A program made the translations under genes and the position numbers. A DNA stretch of 6,106 bases from CAVPHV01 sp964465915. GTDB taxonomy: Bacteria; Actinomycetota; Acidimicrobiia; Spongiisociales; UBA5794. The DNA lies in NCBI GenBank assembly GCA_964465915.1, contig CAYXMJ010000179.1, positions 1-6,106 of the forward strand, read 5' to 3'. The notes beneath the pieces were generated by a model. That model was not told the origin of the DNA. It was given only the letters and a program-made list of their open reading frames with translations, and did not search any database. Shown in pieces: positions 1-5,489 of the stretch. Numbering within the stretch: position 1 is the first letter of the stretch; every line of letters begins with the position of its first letter.

Positions 1-61
1 GCTAGCGCACCGGCAAGTCGCCGCATGTGGGAACAATCGGCTCAGCGACGGTGTTGCAGTC

Positions 62-69
62 AAAGGAGG
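62..69 (+). promoter_or_regulatory. Shine-Dalgarno site of the Crp/Fnr gene
   Basis: AAAGGAGG lies 5 nt before the ATG at 75. This near-perfect anti-16S match decides the start in favour of ATG 75 over the in-frame GTG at 27. No convincing promoter hexamers are visible in bases 1-61. Confidence 0.85.
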
Positions 70-74
70 CCGAC

Positions 75-758
75 ATGGACAAAGCAGACCAGCAGCACTT
101 CGCATGGCTCGCTCGATCATTCGGGCGGACCGATTATCTCCCATTGGCGCCGGCCGATCTCGACGCTATCGCCGGTGCCGGCGAGTACATCGACAAATAC
201 CCCGGGACCCATCTCTTCAAGGAGGGCAGCGACGCGACCGCCGCCTTCGTTCTTCAGAAGGGCCAAGTCGAGCTCTACCGAACGCGCAGTACTGGGCGCC
301 GTGTAGTCGGGCGAGTCGGCGCCGGCGCCGTCATCGGCGACATCGCCATGTTCCAGAACCGGCCGTACATCTCCTCTGCGCAAGCGCTCAAACCCGTGAC
401 TGCTTTCAGGTTGGACCGCGCCAAACTGCTGCCGATGTTGATGGAGCACCCCCGCATCGCCATGCGCTGGCTCGTCGCCGGTCTCAGCCAACTCGAAGCC
501 ACGCAGCGCCGCGTGCTCAAGCTGATGCACCACACGGTGAAGGAACAGGTCGCGGAAATGCTCCTTGACGAGGCAGACGCCTATGGCGAAGTGCACCTCA
601 GTCAGAGCAGCCTCGCCACCTTGTTGGGTGCGAGCCGGCAGTCAGTCAACGAGGCGCTCTCGGAGTTGCGCGGCGATGGTATGGCCGAGACCGGCTATCG
701 GCTGATCAGAGTGATCGACCGCGACGGGCTGGCCGGGATCGCCGGTCGCGACGAATGA
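75..758 (+). CDS. Crp/Fnr-family transcriptional regulator
   Basis: This 227-aa protein has the length and two-domain build of the Crp/Fnr family. Residues about 25-120 form a cyclic-nucleotide-binding-like beta barrel: FKEGSDATAAFVLQKGQVELY, then a phosphate-cassette-like stretch GAVIGDIAMFQNRPYISSAQ near 84-103. A long dimerisation helix follows at about 120-150. A winged helix-turn-helix covers about 155-215, with recognition-helix sequence LLGASRQSVNEALSELRGDG. There is no cysteine at all, so an FNR-type iron-sulfur cluster or thiol sensor is excluded. The cassette has Asp where E. coli Crp has its ribose-contacting Glu and lacks the usual Arg-Ser pair, so cAMP binding is doubtful. It probably binds a palindromic operator as a dimer; ligand and targets are unknown. 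The gene stands alone and converges on the membrane protein gene. Family assignment is secure, specific role is not. Confidence 0.93.
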   Translation: MDKADQQHFAWLARSFGRTDYLPLAPADLDAIAGAGEYIDKYPGTHLFKEGSDATAAFVLQKGQVELYRTRSTGRRVVGRVGAGAVIGDIAMFQNRPYISSAQALKPVTAFRLDRAKLLPMLMEHPRIAMRWLVAGLSQLEATQRRVLKLMHHTVKEQVAEMLLDEADAYGEVHLSQSSLATLLGASRQSVNEALSELRGDGMAETGYRLIRVIDRDGLAGIAGRDE

Positions 759-762
759 CCTC

Positions 763-780
763 GGCAGGCGAGAGGCTGCC
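763..780. terminator. Possible hairpin between convergent genes
   Basis: GGCAG (763-767) and CTGCC (776-780) can form a 5-bp stem with an 8-nt loop in the 27-bp gap between the converging stops. There is no clear U tract, so it is at best a weak bidirectional terminator. Confidence 0.3.
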
Positions 781-785
781 TTGAT

Positions 786-1166
786 TCAACGACGCCAAAG
801 AGCGGCGATGAGCAAGCCCGTCACCGCTCCAAAGGCAGCGCCCGCAAGTGACTCACCCACTGCACTCGTGAACGGTCCTAGGGCCGGTCCCTCCAGCCAG
901 CCTGCACCGGCGAGCAAGGCTGTCGTGACAGCCGCCACGGCGAACCCGATTCCCGCGGCTGAGGCGAGGACCTTGGCGCCGGGCGCACCCTCGCGATCGA
1001 GCACTATGGCGATGGGGAGGACCCCTGCCACCAGGATGGGAGCAAGGTGATAGGTCACTTCGGGACGAATCGCGGCCGCGATGAGCCACACGACGGCAAG
1101 GCCGCCCGAGTACAACAGCCCGCGCGGCAAGCGCCCAGGAGCAATGGGGGTGGTTTCGGTGGTCAT
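786..1166 (-). CDS. Small four-helix membrane protein, unknown function
   Basis: This 126-aa protein is strongly hydrophobic and Ala/Gly rich. Four membrane segments can be read at about residues 16-34, 41-57, 65-88 and 100-123. A short loop with acidic and basic residues (DREGAPGAK) separates the second from the third, and the C-terminus is a basic LWRR. No signature motif or known family is recognisable. The start is uncertain: ATG 1166 gives MTTETTP, with no clear ribosome binding site. GTG 1205 would add 13 polar residues and also lacks one. The gene is transcribed away from the DUF3179 lipoprotein gene and converges on the Crp/Fnr gene. Codon bias fits the neighbours. An alternative plus-strand reading through this region (from 1047) continues into the lipoprotein frame, but it would translate into an Arg/Gly-rich, non-protein-like sequence. 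Confidence 0.72.
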   Translation of the reverse strand: MTTETTPIAPGRLPRGLLYSGGLAVVWLIAAAIRPEVTYHLAPILVAGVLPIAIVLDREGAPGAKVLASAAGIGFAVAAVTTALLAGAGWLEGPALGPFTSAVGESLAGAAFGAVTGLLIAALWRR

Positions 1167-1275
1167 GTCGGAGCTGAACCGGCGACTGTCACGCTCTGTT
1201 CCCACCGGTTAGGCAGACTGACTGGGATGCGACAGTTGGCAGCCGACACTTGGTGGTACGGCGTTGGTGCATTCA

Positions 1276-1281
1276 TACCCT
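1276..1281 (+). promoter_or_regulatory. Candidate -10 hexamer of the DUF3179 gene
   Basis: TACCCT fits TANNNT and lies 8 nt before ATG 1290, the upstream alternative start. A TTGGTG at 1250-1255 could be a -35, but the 20-nt spacer is long. The rest of the divergent region 1167-1289 shows nothing else clear. Confidence 0.25.
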
Positions 1282-1301
1282 CCAGACCAATGAGCGCCAA
1301 C

Positions 1302-2558
1302 ATGAGAACACGAAAGACCTTCCTCCGTTTTGCCGGCCTCGGTGCCGCCTTCGCCATGGTCATCGCCGCCTGCGGCACGCCGGACGACTCCGATGGCGAT
1401 GACTCGGCGCCCAGCACGACTGATGCCGCGGCTTCAGGCGCGGCATCGACCACGACAGAAGCCGCACCAGATGTCTCTGCGGCCGTGGGCACTCTGCCCG
1501 AGGGTCCCTCGGCGCTGCAGAGCCGATTCGACGACGCGTTCCCCGAACCCCTCGTTGATCCCAGCGAGATCATCCCGGGTGGGCCCCCGCCGGACGGGAT
1601 TCCGCCGATCGAAGACCCGACCTTCCTGAACGTGACGGATGCCCTTGATCTCCTGCCGGCGGCCGAACCGGTCATCGCATTGGAGATCAATGGTGATGCC
1701 CGGGCCTACCCGGTGAGAGTGCTGATCTGGCACGAGATCGTCAACGACACCGTCGGAGACGTGCCGGTTTCCGTGACGTATTGCCCGCTGTGCAACTCGG
1801 CGGTGTCCTATCGGCGCGAAGTGCGGGGTGTCGAAACCACCTTCGGCACGTCAGGGTCGCTGTTCGCTTCGGCTCTTGTCATGTACGACCGCGCCACCGA
1901 GTCGTTGTGGACCCACTTCGACGGCCGCGCCGTTGTCGGTGTGTTGGCCGGCGACCAACTCGAAGCGATCTCGTCGCCCCTGCTTTCCTGGGAGGACTTC
2001 CGCTCGACCTATCCCGATGGTCTTGTCCTCGACCCTGATGCGACGGGCTTCAGCCGTCGCTACGGATCAAACCCCTACCAAGGGTACGACGACCCGGACA
2101 CGGATCCCTTCCTCTTCCGGGGCGTGCCCGACGGGCGGGCCCAGGCGAAGCAGCGTGTCGTCGGCGTGACCCACAACGACGAAGGTGCTGCCTATTCCAT
2201 CGAGTTCGTATCGGGCGGCGCGGCCAAGGCGACCAACGTGCAGTTGGGTGGTGACGACCTGGTGATCTTCTGGAAAGCAGGGCAAGCTACGGCCCTCGAG
2301 AGCGGCGAGATCGCCGGGGGCCGCGACGTGGGATCGGTCGGCGTGTTTCGCGCCCAGGTCGATGGTGAGACCCTCACGTTCGCGGCCGAGGGCGACCGGT
2401 TCCTCGATGAGGAGACGGGCTCGGAGTGGCTACTGAGCGGCGAAGCCGTCGACGGTCCACTCACCGGCAGCAGACTCGAGCGCCTCAACCACCTCGACAC
2501 CTTCTGGTTCGCTTGGGCCACGTACCAGCCCGGTACCGCCCTGGTCGAGACGTCGTAG
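1302..2558 (+). CDS. DUF3179-domain lipoprotein
   Basis: The 418-aa product starts with a lipoprotein signal: basic MRTRKTF, a hydrophobic stretch, then the lipobox IAAC with lipidated Cys24. Residues 25-60 are a Ser/Thr/Ala/Asp-rich linker typical of a tether to the outer membrane face. The DUF3179 domain follows from about residue 105 onward. Its hallmarks are the strand region around ALEINGDARAYPVRVLIWHE (126-145), the signature TYCPLCNS with Cys161 and Cys164, the FGTSG...YDR...SLW block (181-203), and the closing HLDTFWFAWATYQPGT. The family is widespread in bacteria and archaea and its function is not established. The CPLC pair could be a disulfide, metal or redox site; this is inference. 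An in-frame ATG at 1290 adds four residues and has a better-placed -10 hexamer. The stop lies 4 bases from the end of the convergent metallopeptidase gene. Confidence 0.93.
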   Translation: MRTRKTFLRFAGLGAAFAMVIAACGTPDDSDGDDSAPSTTDAAASGAASTTTEAAPDVSAAVGTLPEGPSALQSRFDDAFPEPLVDPSEIIPGGPPPDGIPPIEDPTFLNVTDALDLLPAAEPVIALEINGDARAYPVRVLIWHEIVNDTVGDVPVSVTYCPLCNSAVSYRREVRGVETTFGTSGSLFASALVMYDRATESLWTHFDGRAVVGVLAGDQLEAISSPLLSWEDFRSTYPDGLVLDPDATGFSRRYGSNPYQGYDDPDTDPFLFRGVPDGRAQAKQRVVGVTHNDEGAAYSIEFVSGGAAKATNVQLGGDDLVIFWKAGQATALESGEIAGGRDVGSVGVFRAQVDGETLTFAAEGDRFLDEETGSEWLLSGEAVDGPLTGSRLERLNHLDTFWFAWATYQPGTALVETS

Positions 2559-2562
2559 GGGC

Positions 2563-3039
2563 TCAGGCCGGCGCTTCGGCCTTGGCCAGCAGGTAGCCGC
2601 GGGCTCGCTCCGCCTTCGGGAAACGATCGACCAGTGCCCAGAATGCCTTGCTGTGGTTCGGTTCGGTCAGGTGGGCGAGCTCGTGAACGATCACGTAGTC
2701 GAGCACCCAATCCGGGGCGGAGGCTATTCGGGTCGAGATGCGGATCCTGGCGGTTTCAACCGTGCACGACCCCCATCGAGTCCTCTGCCGATCGGACCAT
2801 ACGACCTCGGAGGCGTGACGCAGGCCAAACCGCCGGCTCAACGCGGCGGCTCTGGCGGTCAGGTCGACCCGATCGGCCGCCCGGCGACGGTCGAAGCGCT
2901 GCTGCATGGTGTCGACCCATTGGGCCTCCTCGTCGTCGCTGAGGTGAGCCGGAATCGAAACACGCAGTACACCGTCGATGACCTGAGCGGAAACGGTCTT
3001 GCGCCGACGCGGGCTGCGGATGACTTCAACATTCATCAT
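2563..3039 (-). CDS. YgjP/DUF45-type zinc metallopeptidase
   Basis: The 158-aa product carries the hallmarks of the YgjP-like (DUF45, WLM/SprT-related) metallopeptidases. There is an N-terminal beta region with the RSPRRRKTVS pattern, and a central RTRWGSC motif near residues 86-92. The active site is VHELAH (HExxH, His119, Glu120 and His123). His129 in NHSKAFW is the likely third zinc ligand, with a C-terminal helix after it. Family members are cytoplasmic and poorly characterised; natural substrates are unknown. Tandem ATGs at 3039 and 3036 begin MMNVEV. A TACGAT hexamer 7 nt upstream favours a leaderless start here. The frame stays open upstream to 3441, but that extension lies antisense to another gene and does not look like protein. 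The length is short but normal for compact actinobacterial members. The gene converges on the DUF3179 gene with a 4-bp gap. Confidence 0.92.
   Translation of the reverse strand: MMNVEVIRSPRRRKTVSAQVIDGVLRVSIPAHLSDDEEAQWVDTMQQRFDRRRAADRVDLTARAAALSRRFGLRHASEVVWSDRQRTRWGSCTVETARIRISTRIASAPDWVLDYVIVHELAHLTEPNHSKAFWALVDRFPKAERARGYLLAKAEAPA
2565..2582 (+). terminator. Possible terminator hairpin after the DUF3179 gene
   Basis: AGGCCG (2565-2570) and CGGCCT (2577-2582) form a perfect 6-bp stem with a 6-nt loop, 7 bases past the stop. It overlaps the 3' end of the opposing peptidase gene and has no U tract, so the pairing may be incidental to coding sequence. Confidence 0.35.
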
Positions 3040-3046
3040 GTTGGCG

Positions 3047-3052
3047 ATCGTA
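3047..3052 (-). promoter_or_regulatory. Candidate -10 of the metallopeptidase gene
   Basis: Read on the minus strand, TACGAT fits TANNNT and ends 7 nt before ATG 3039, the spacing expected for a leaderless transcript. No good -35 is visible. No Shine-Dalgarno site precedes this ATG. Confidence 0.45.
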
Positions 3053-3143
3053 GCGAGGTGGAATGACATGAACGTGTTTCGCCTGCTTCCGGCGACTTGA
3101 CAGGTGAGATACGTTGACGTCAGAAGGTGCCGATGGTGGAGTC

Positions 3144-3151
3144 GGAGGAGG
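3144..3151 (+). promoter_or_regulatory. Shine-Dalgarno site of the 78-aa protein gene
   Basis: GGAGGAGG ends 5 nt before ATG 3157. It is one of the two strongest ribosome binding sites in the window and picks this start over in-frame ATG 3133 and GTG 3127. Upstream, TTGACA occurs at 3097-3102 and the palindrome TGACGTCA at 3115-3122, but no -10 stands at a good distance from the TTGACA. Confidence 0.75.
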
Positions 3152-3156
3152 TAGGG

Positions 3157-3393
3157 ATGCCCTGGGTTTGGACCGATGAGCTTGCCAATTTGTTGGATCG
3201 TGACGATGCCGTGAACGCGGCAGATCTCACCAAATGGAAGGCTCAACCGATCGGTCTCGCCGTACCCCCAGAGTGCGATCTCGCCACCTTCGGCCGTCAG
3301 TTGCTCGGTTCGTCCCATCCGGCCAAGGCGATTCATTCCGGCCCCCAGGTCTGTGCCTGTGGCCGGCAAGACCAGACGCCAGCCTCCGGATAG
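3157..3393 (+). CDS. Small hypothetical protein, 78 aa
   Basis: I do not recognise this protein. It starts MPWVWTDELANLLDRDD. A helical, acidic N-terminal part (residues 1-26) leads into KWKAQPIGLAVPPECDLATF and a second helix ending near GRQLLG. The C-terminal 25 residues look disordered, with two cysteines in VCACGRQ. There is no signal peptide or membrane segment. The strong ribosome binding site and the protein-like first 50 residues argue that it is real. The tail is less protein-like, so an undetected frameshift near the end is possible. It is divergent from the metallopeptidase gene (117-bp gap) and lies 37 bp upstream of the zinc-finger gene in the same direction. That next gene has its own promoter-like element. 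Confidence 0.6.
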   Translation: MPWVWTDELANLLDRDDAVNAADLTKWKAQPIGLAVPPECDLATFGRQLLGSSHPAKAIHSGPQVCACGRQDQTPASG

Positions 3394-3411
3394 CATTGGC
3401 AGAGGGACCTC

Positions 3412-3437
3412 AACCTCTAACATCACTGTGATGGAAA
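3412..3437 (+). promoter_or_regulatory. Shared promoter/operator element, copy 1
   Basis: The copy reads AACCTCTAA, then CATCACTGTGATGGAAA. TCAC-T-GTGA is palindromic, and CATCAC/GTGATG extends it to 13 bp with one central unpaired base. TAACAT at 3418-3423 fits a -10 hexamer 7 nt before ATG 3431. The palindrome therefore overlaps the -10, the transcription start and the start codon, a position suited to repression. Copies 2 and 3 lie at 5195-5222 and 5460-5489. Confidence 0.6.
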
Positions 3438-3778
3438 TCACCCTGCACTGCGCATGGTGCGGCGATGCGATGCCGATCCAGCGGGGGAGAGGGCGGCCTC
3501 GCCGCTATTGCCGCCCGAGTCACCGGCAGCGTGCCTACGAGGCCCGCCGCGAAGCTCAACGGCGCGGCCTTGGGCCCGACGAGGTACTCCTCACGCGGCA
3601 CTCGTGGATGGCGCTGCGCGACGCACTCGCCCAACTTCAGGAGGTCGGAGGCCGGGTGGCGAAGGATGTGGCCGCCGGCGAGATGCCCCAGGCCGACTAC
3701 GTACAGGCAGTTGGTCGGCTCAATGCCGCAGTGGCCGAACTCCAGGCGGTTGCCGTCGAGCCCGAAGCGGCCTGGTAG
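3431..3778 (+). CDS. Cx2C/Cx3H zinc-finger protein, paralogue 1
   Basis: This 115-aa protein opens with a compact probable zinc site: Cys7 and Cys10 (CAWC), then Cys27 and His31 in RRYCRPSHRQRAYEA. A basic GRGRPRR loop lies between. Similar GRPxxYC...RQRxYEA fingers occur in many small actinobacterial proteins; I cannot name the family. After the finger comes GLGPDEVLL, then two or three amphipathic helices (about 52-110), possibly for dimerisation. The basic finger suggests nucleic-acid binding; this is inference. It is clearly paralogous to 5481-5837, with identical blocks SHRQR, YEA, DEVLL, LRDAL and ADY and the same Cys spacing. ATG 3431 is adjacent to GTG 3428, the codon that corresponds to the paralogue's start. 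The product would differ by one residue. It converges on the reductase gene with a 14-bp gap. Confidence 0.83.
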   Translation: MEITLHCAWCGDAMPIQRGRGRPRRYCRPSHRQRAYEARREAQRRGLGPDEVLLTRHSWMALRDALAQLQEVGGRVAKDVAAGEMPQADYVQAVGRLNAAVAELQAVAVEPEAAW

Positions 3779-3792
3779 GAGCCTTCGCCAGA

Positions 3793-4173
3793 TCACCCCT
3801 CATCCATGGCAAGGAACTCGTCGCATTTGATGAGTCTCAGCACCAGCTGCACAGGTCGGTTGGCGAGACTCAAGCCCTCTTCGGTGGGAATGAGCCTGGG
3901 GTTCGAGAGCGAGTGGACGGCACCTCCGCGGACGATCTCGCACTCGCCTGCCGCCAGAACGTTGCGGACCCAGTCGGCGCCGGACCCGTAGGTGAGGGCA
4001 AACACGAACCCGCCGTCGAACCGGAAGGCCGCCAGGGGCACCTCGTAGATACGGCCGCTCCGCCGCCCACGATGGTGCATGATCACCCACGGCGGGAGAC
4101 GACCGGCGAACAGACCGAAGAACCGGTTTGTGAACCGACGGTTGAATCGGGCGAGCCAGCGGGGGAGCGGCAT
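3793..4173 (-). CDS. Nitroreductase/F420H2-dependent quinone reductase family protein
   Basis: The 126-aa product matches the deazaflavin-dependent nitroreductase family (Ddn-like, split-barrel fold). It has an N-terminal amphipathic helix with RRFTNRFFGLFAG. The family pattern GRRSGRIYEVPLAAF (about 36-50) is followed by FALTYGSGADWVRNVLAAGE (about 58-77). The W-x2-N-x3-A motif is characteristic of binding coenzyme F420. Relatives reduce quinones or other electrophiles with F420H2; some prefer other flavins or heme-like ligands, so the cofactor is inferred. It is slightly shorter than the usual 130-150 residues, mainly at the N-terminus. No ribosome binding site precedes ATG 4173, but TAGCCT stands 6 nt upstream, consistent with a leaderless transcript. 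It is 41 bp downstream of ppk2 on the same strand, so read-through is also possible. Confidence 0.87.
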   Translation of the reverse strand: MPLPRWLARFNRRFTNRFFGLFAGRLPPWVIMHHRGRRSGRIYEVPLAAFRFDGGFVFALTYGSGADWVRNVLAAGECEIVRGGAVHSLSNPRLIPTEEGLSLANRPVQLVLRLIKCDEFLAMDEG

Positions 4174-4179
4174 GGAGTA

Positions 4180-4185
4180 AGGCTA
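4180..4185 (-). promoter_or_regulatory. Candidate -10 of the reductase gene
   Basis: On the minus strand TAGCCT (TANNNT) ends 6 nt before ATG 4173. In the same 41-bp gap TTGGC (4192-4196) and GCCAA (4207-4211) could pair as a weak hairpin behind ppk2. Confidence 0.4.
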
Positions 4186-4214
4186 CGTCGGTTGGCCGGC
4201 GGGGCTGCCAAGCC

Positions 4215-5126
4215 TCAGAAGGCGAAACGCCCCAGCTGCATACGTTGGGCTTCCATCAATTCGAGCTCCCGGGCTCCAGAAACCACCACATTTGGGTCCG
4301 GAGTGAAATCGAGTTCTGGGTTGCGGTCCGGGTACGCAACGGCATTGAGGATGACCTTCATCGCATTGAGGCGAGCCCGCTGTTTGTTCTGGGACCTGAT
4401 GATCGTCCAGGGGGCATCAATGGTCGAGGTCCGCTTCAGCATGCGGTACTTCATCTCGGTGAAGTCGTCCCAACGATCCTGGGCCTGGACATCGACCTCG
4501 CTGAGCTTCCACTGACGCAGCGGGTCGTTGATGCGGCGCTCGAACCTGCGGGCCTGTTCCTCTTTGGTGACGCTGAAGTACAGCTTGACCAGCACAGTGC
4601 CGTGACGGACGAGATCTTTTTCGAACCCGGTCACGCCCCGCAAGAACGCCTGGTACTCCTCTTCAGTACAGAACGCGAAGACCGGTTCCACCATGGCGCG
4701 GTTGTACCAGGACCGGTCAAATAGGACTATCTCACCACCACTGGGGAAATGGCGAATGTACCGCTGGAAGTACCACTGGGTCTTCTGTTCGTCCGTTGGC
4801 CTGCCGAGCGCAACGACCTGATAGTGCTTCTCGTTCATGTAGCGGGTGACTCGCCGGATCGTCCCACCCTTGCCTGCGGCATCGCGGCCCTCAAAAAGCA
4901 CGATCATTCGCGTCGAACTCTCCTCGAGGTAGCGCTGGAGCTTGAGGAGGTCAACTTGGTAAGGACGAAGCTGGCTTTCCTTGTTCTCGGACTTGGTCGC
5001 CTTCTCGAGCCTTGCCTCGAGGGCCGTCAGGCGGGCCCGCAACTCTTCCTCGGTCTCCGGCGCGGCGGACTCGGCGATGCGTACCTCCGGTGTGCCGGTC
5101 GTGCCTTCGGAGCCGGGCGTCGTCAT
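4215..5126 (-). CDS. ppk2: Polyphosphate kinase 2, class I
   Basis: The 303-aa product is a single-domain PPK2. These enzymes transfer phosphate from polyphosphate to ADP or GDP, regenerating nucleoside triphosphates. After a variable acidic, coiled-coil-like N-terminus (about 20-48) comes LRPYQVDLLKLQRYL. Walker A is GRDAAGKGG (80-88) and the Walker B region is LFDRSWYNR (135-143). The lid region has RRINDPLRQWKLSEVD (about 198-213). The C-terminal APWTIIRSQNKQRARLN is diagnostic of the family. The EGRDAAGKGGTI form points to class I, which favours nucleoside diphosphates. All key residues are present. ATG 5126 is preferred because GGAGG precedes it and third-position GC falls sharply further upstream. 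An in-frame GTG at 5204 would add 26 residues and coincides with the shared promoter element. The adjacent reductase gene has no obvious metabolic link. Confidence 0.95.
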   Translation of the reverse strand: MTTPGSEGTTGTPEVRIAESAAPETEEELRARLTALEARLEKATKSENKESQLRPYQVDLLKLQRYLEESSTRMIVLFEGRDAAGKGGTIRRVTRYMNEKHYQVVALGRPTDEQKTQWYFQRYIRHFPSGGEIVLFDRSWYNRAMVEPVFAFCTEEEYQAFLRGVTGFEKDLVRHGTVLVKLYFSVTKEEQARRFERRINDPLRQWKLSEVDVQAQDRWDDFTEMKYRMLKRTSTIDAPWTIIRSQNKQRARLNAMKVILNAVAYPDRNPELDFTPDPNVVVSGARELELMEAQRMQLGRFAF

Positions 5127-5136
5127 TTTGGGAAGT

Positions 5137-5141
5137 CCTCC
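5137..5141 (-). promoter_or_regulatory. ppk2: Shine-Dalgarno site of ppk2
   Basis: GGAGG on the minus strand, 10 nt before ATG 5126. The spacing is a little long but this is the only good site near either candidate start. Confidence 0.55.
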
Positions 5142-5194
5142 GCGATCGAGTCCCCGAGAGCATACGTTGCCGACCCCAATTTCCTCAACCCACC

Positions 5195-5222
5195 TTTCCG
5201 TCACTGTGATGTATTAGGGGTT
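5195..5222 (-). promoter_or_regulatory. Shared promoter/operator element, copy 2 (ppk2)
   Basis: Read on the minus strand: AACCCCTAA, then TACATCACAGTGACGGAAA. The palindrome TCAC-A-GTGA matches copies 1 and 3. TAATAC stands 6 nt before GTG 5204 and resembles a -10. With ATG 5126 as the ppk2 start, transcription from here would give a leader of about 78 nt. Confidence 0.6.
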
Positions 5223-5459
5223 CGGGAATCCGCAACAGGAGGAGTGCGGGCAGCGACTGAGAATGGCGGCCAGGCCGCGAGGCCGCAAGCCGCGCCTTGC
5301 CATTGTCGCAGTCGGACATTGCCCGACAGCATCGATCGGAGCACACCCCGATGTCGCGTGAAGAGTTGCGGCCGACCGCCCGACTCGAACCATTACACGC
5401 CCAAGCCCTCAACGCCCGACTCCAATCGCGCTCTCGAGGTCGTTGTCTCCAGCTAGTGA
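5223..5459. other. Non-coding stretch between ppk2 and paralogue 2
   Basis: No open frame here looks like protein; candidates have mixed third-position GC, no ribosome binding site and overlap better genes. The stretch holds a GC-rich hairpin, GCGGCC (5266-5271) with GGCCGC (5281-5286). It also has a 10-bp direct repeat CGCCCGACTC at 5377-5386 and 5413-5422. It is bracketed by copies 2 and 3 of the shared element in opposite orientation. Confidence 0.5.
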
Positions 5460-5489
5460 TACCCCTAAGGTTACGTCACTGTGACGCAA
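5460..5489 (+). promoter_or_regulatory. Shared promoter/operator element, copy 3
   Basis: The copy reads TACCCCTAA, GGTTA, CGTCACTGTGACGCAA. CGTCAC-T-GTGACG is a 13-bp palindrome with one central base. Relative to copy 1 it has 5 extra bases between the ACCCCTAA box and the palindrome. The GTG inside the palindrome (5481) is the start codon of the downstream gene. TAAGGT at 5466-5471 could be a -10. Confidence 0.6.

Noticed and set aside
1047..1301. N-terminal extension of the DUF3179 gene
   Set aside because: It lies antisense to the membrane protein gene, reads as low-complexity Arg/Gly sequence, and would bury the lipoprotein signal peptide inside the protein.
3115..3122. TGACGTCA palindrome as a fourth copy of the shared element
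   Set aside because: It lacks the central base, the ACCYCTAA box and the right distance to a start codon.
3040..3441. N-terminal extension of the metallopeptidase
   Set aside because: It is antisense to the 78-aa gene with its strong ribosome binding site, and the translated sequence does not resemble the family, which begins close to residue 1 of the shorter form.
3454..4515. A 353-codon plus-strand frame across three genes
   Set aside because: It overlaps the zinc-finger, reductase and ppk2 genes, all with clear family motifs. It is a by-product of GC-rich codon use.
5350..5440. Possible minus-strand tRNA, because GGTTCGAGTC resembles a T-loop
   Set aside because: The bases flanking the loop (AATGG and CGGGC) do not pair as a T stem, and no acceptor or anticodon stem can be formed around it.
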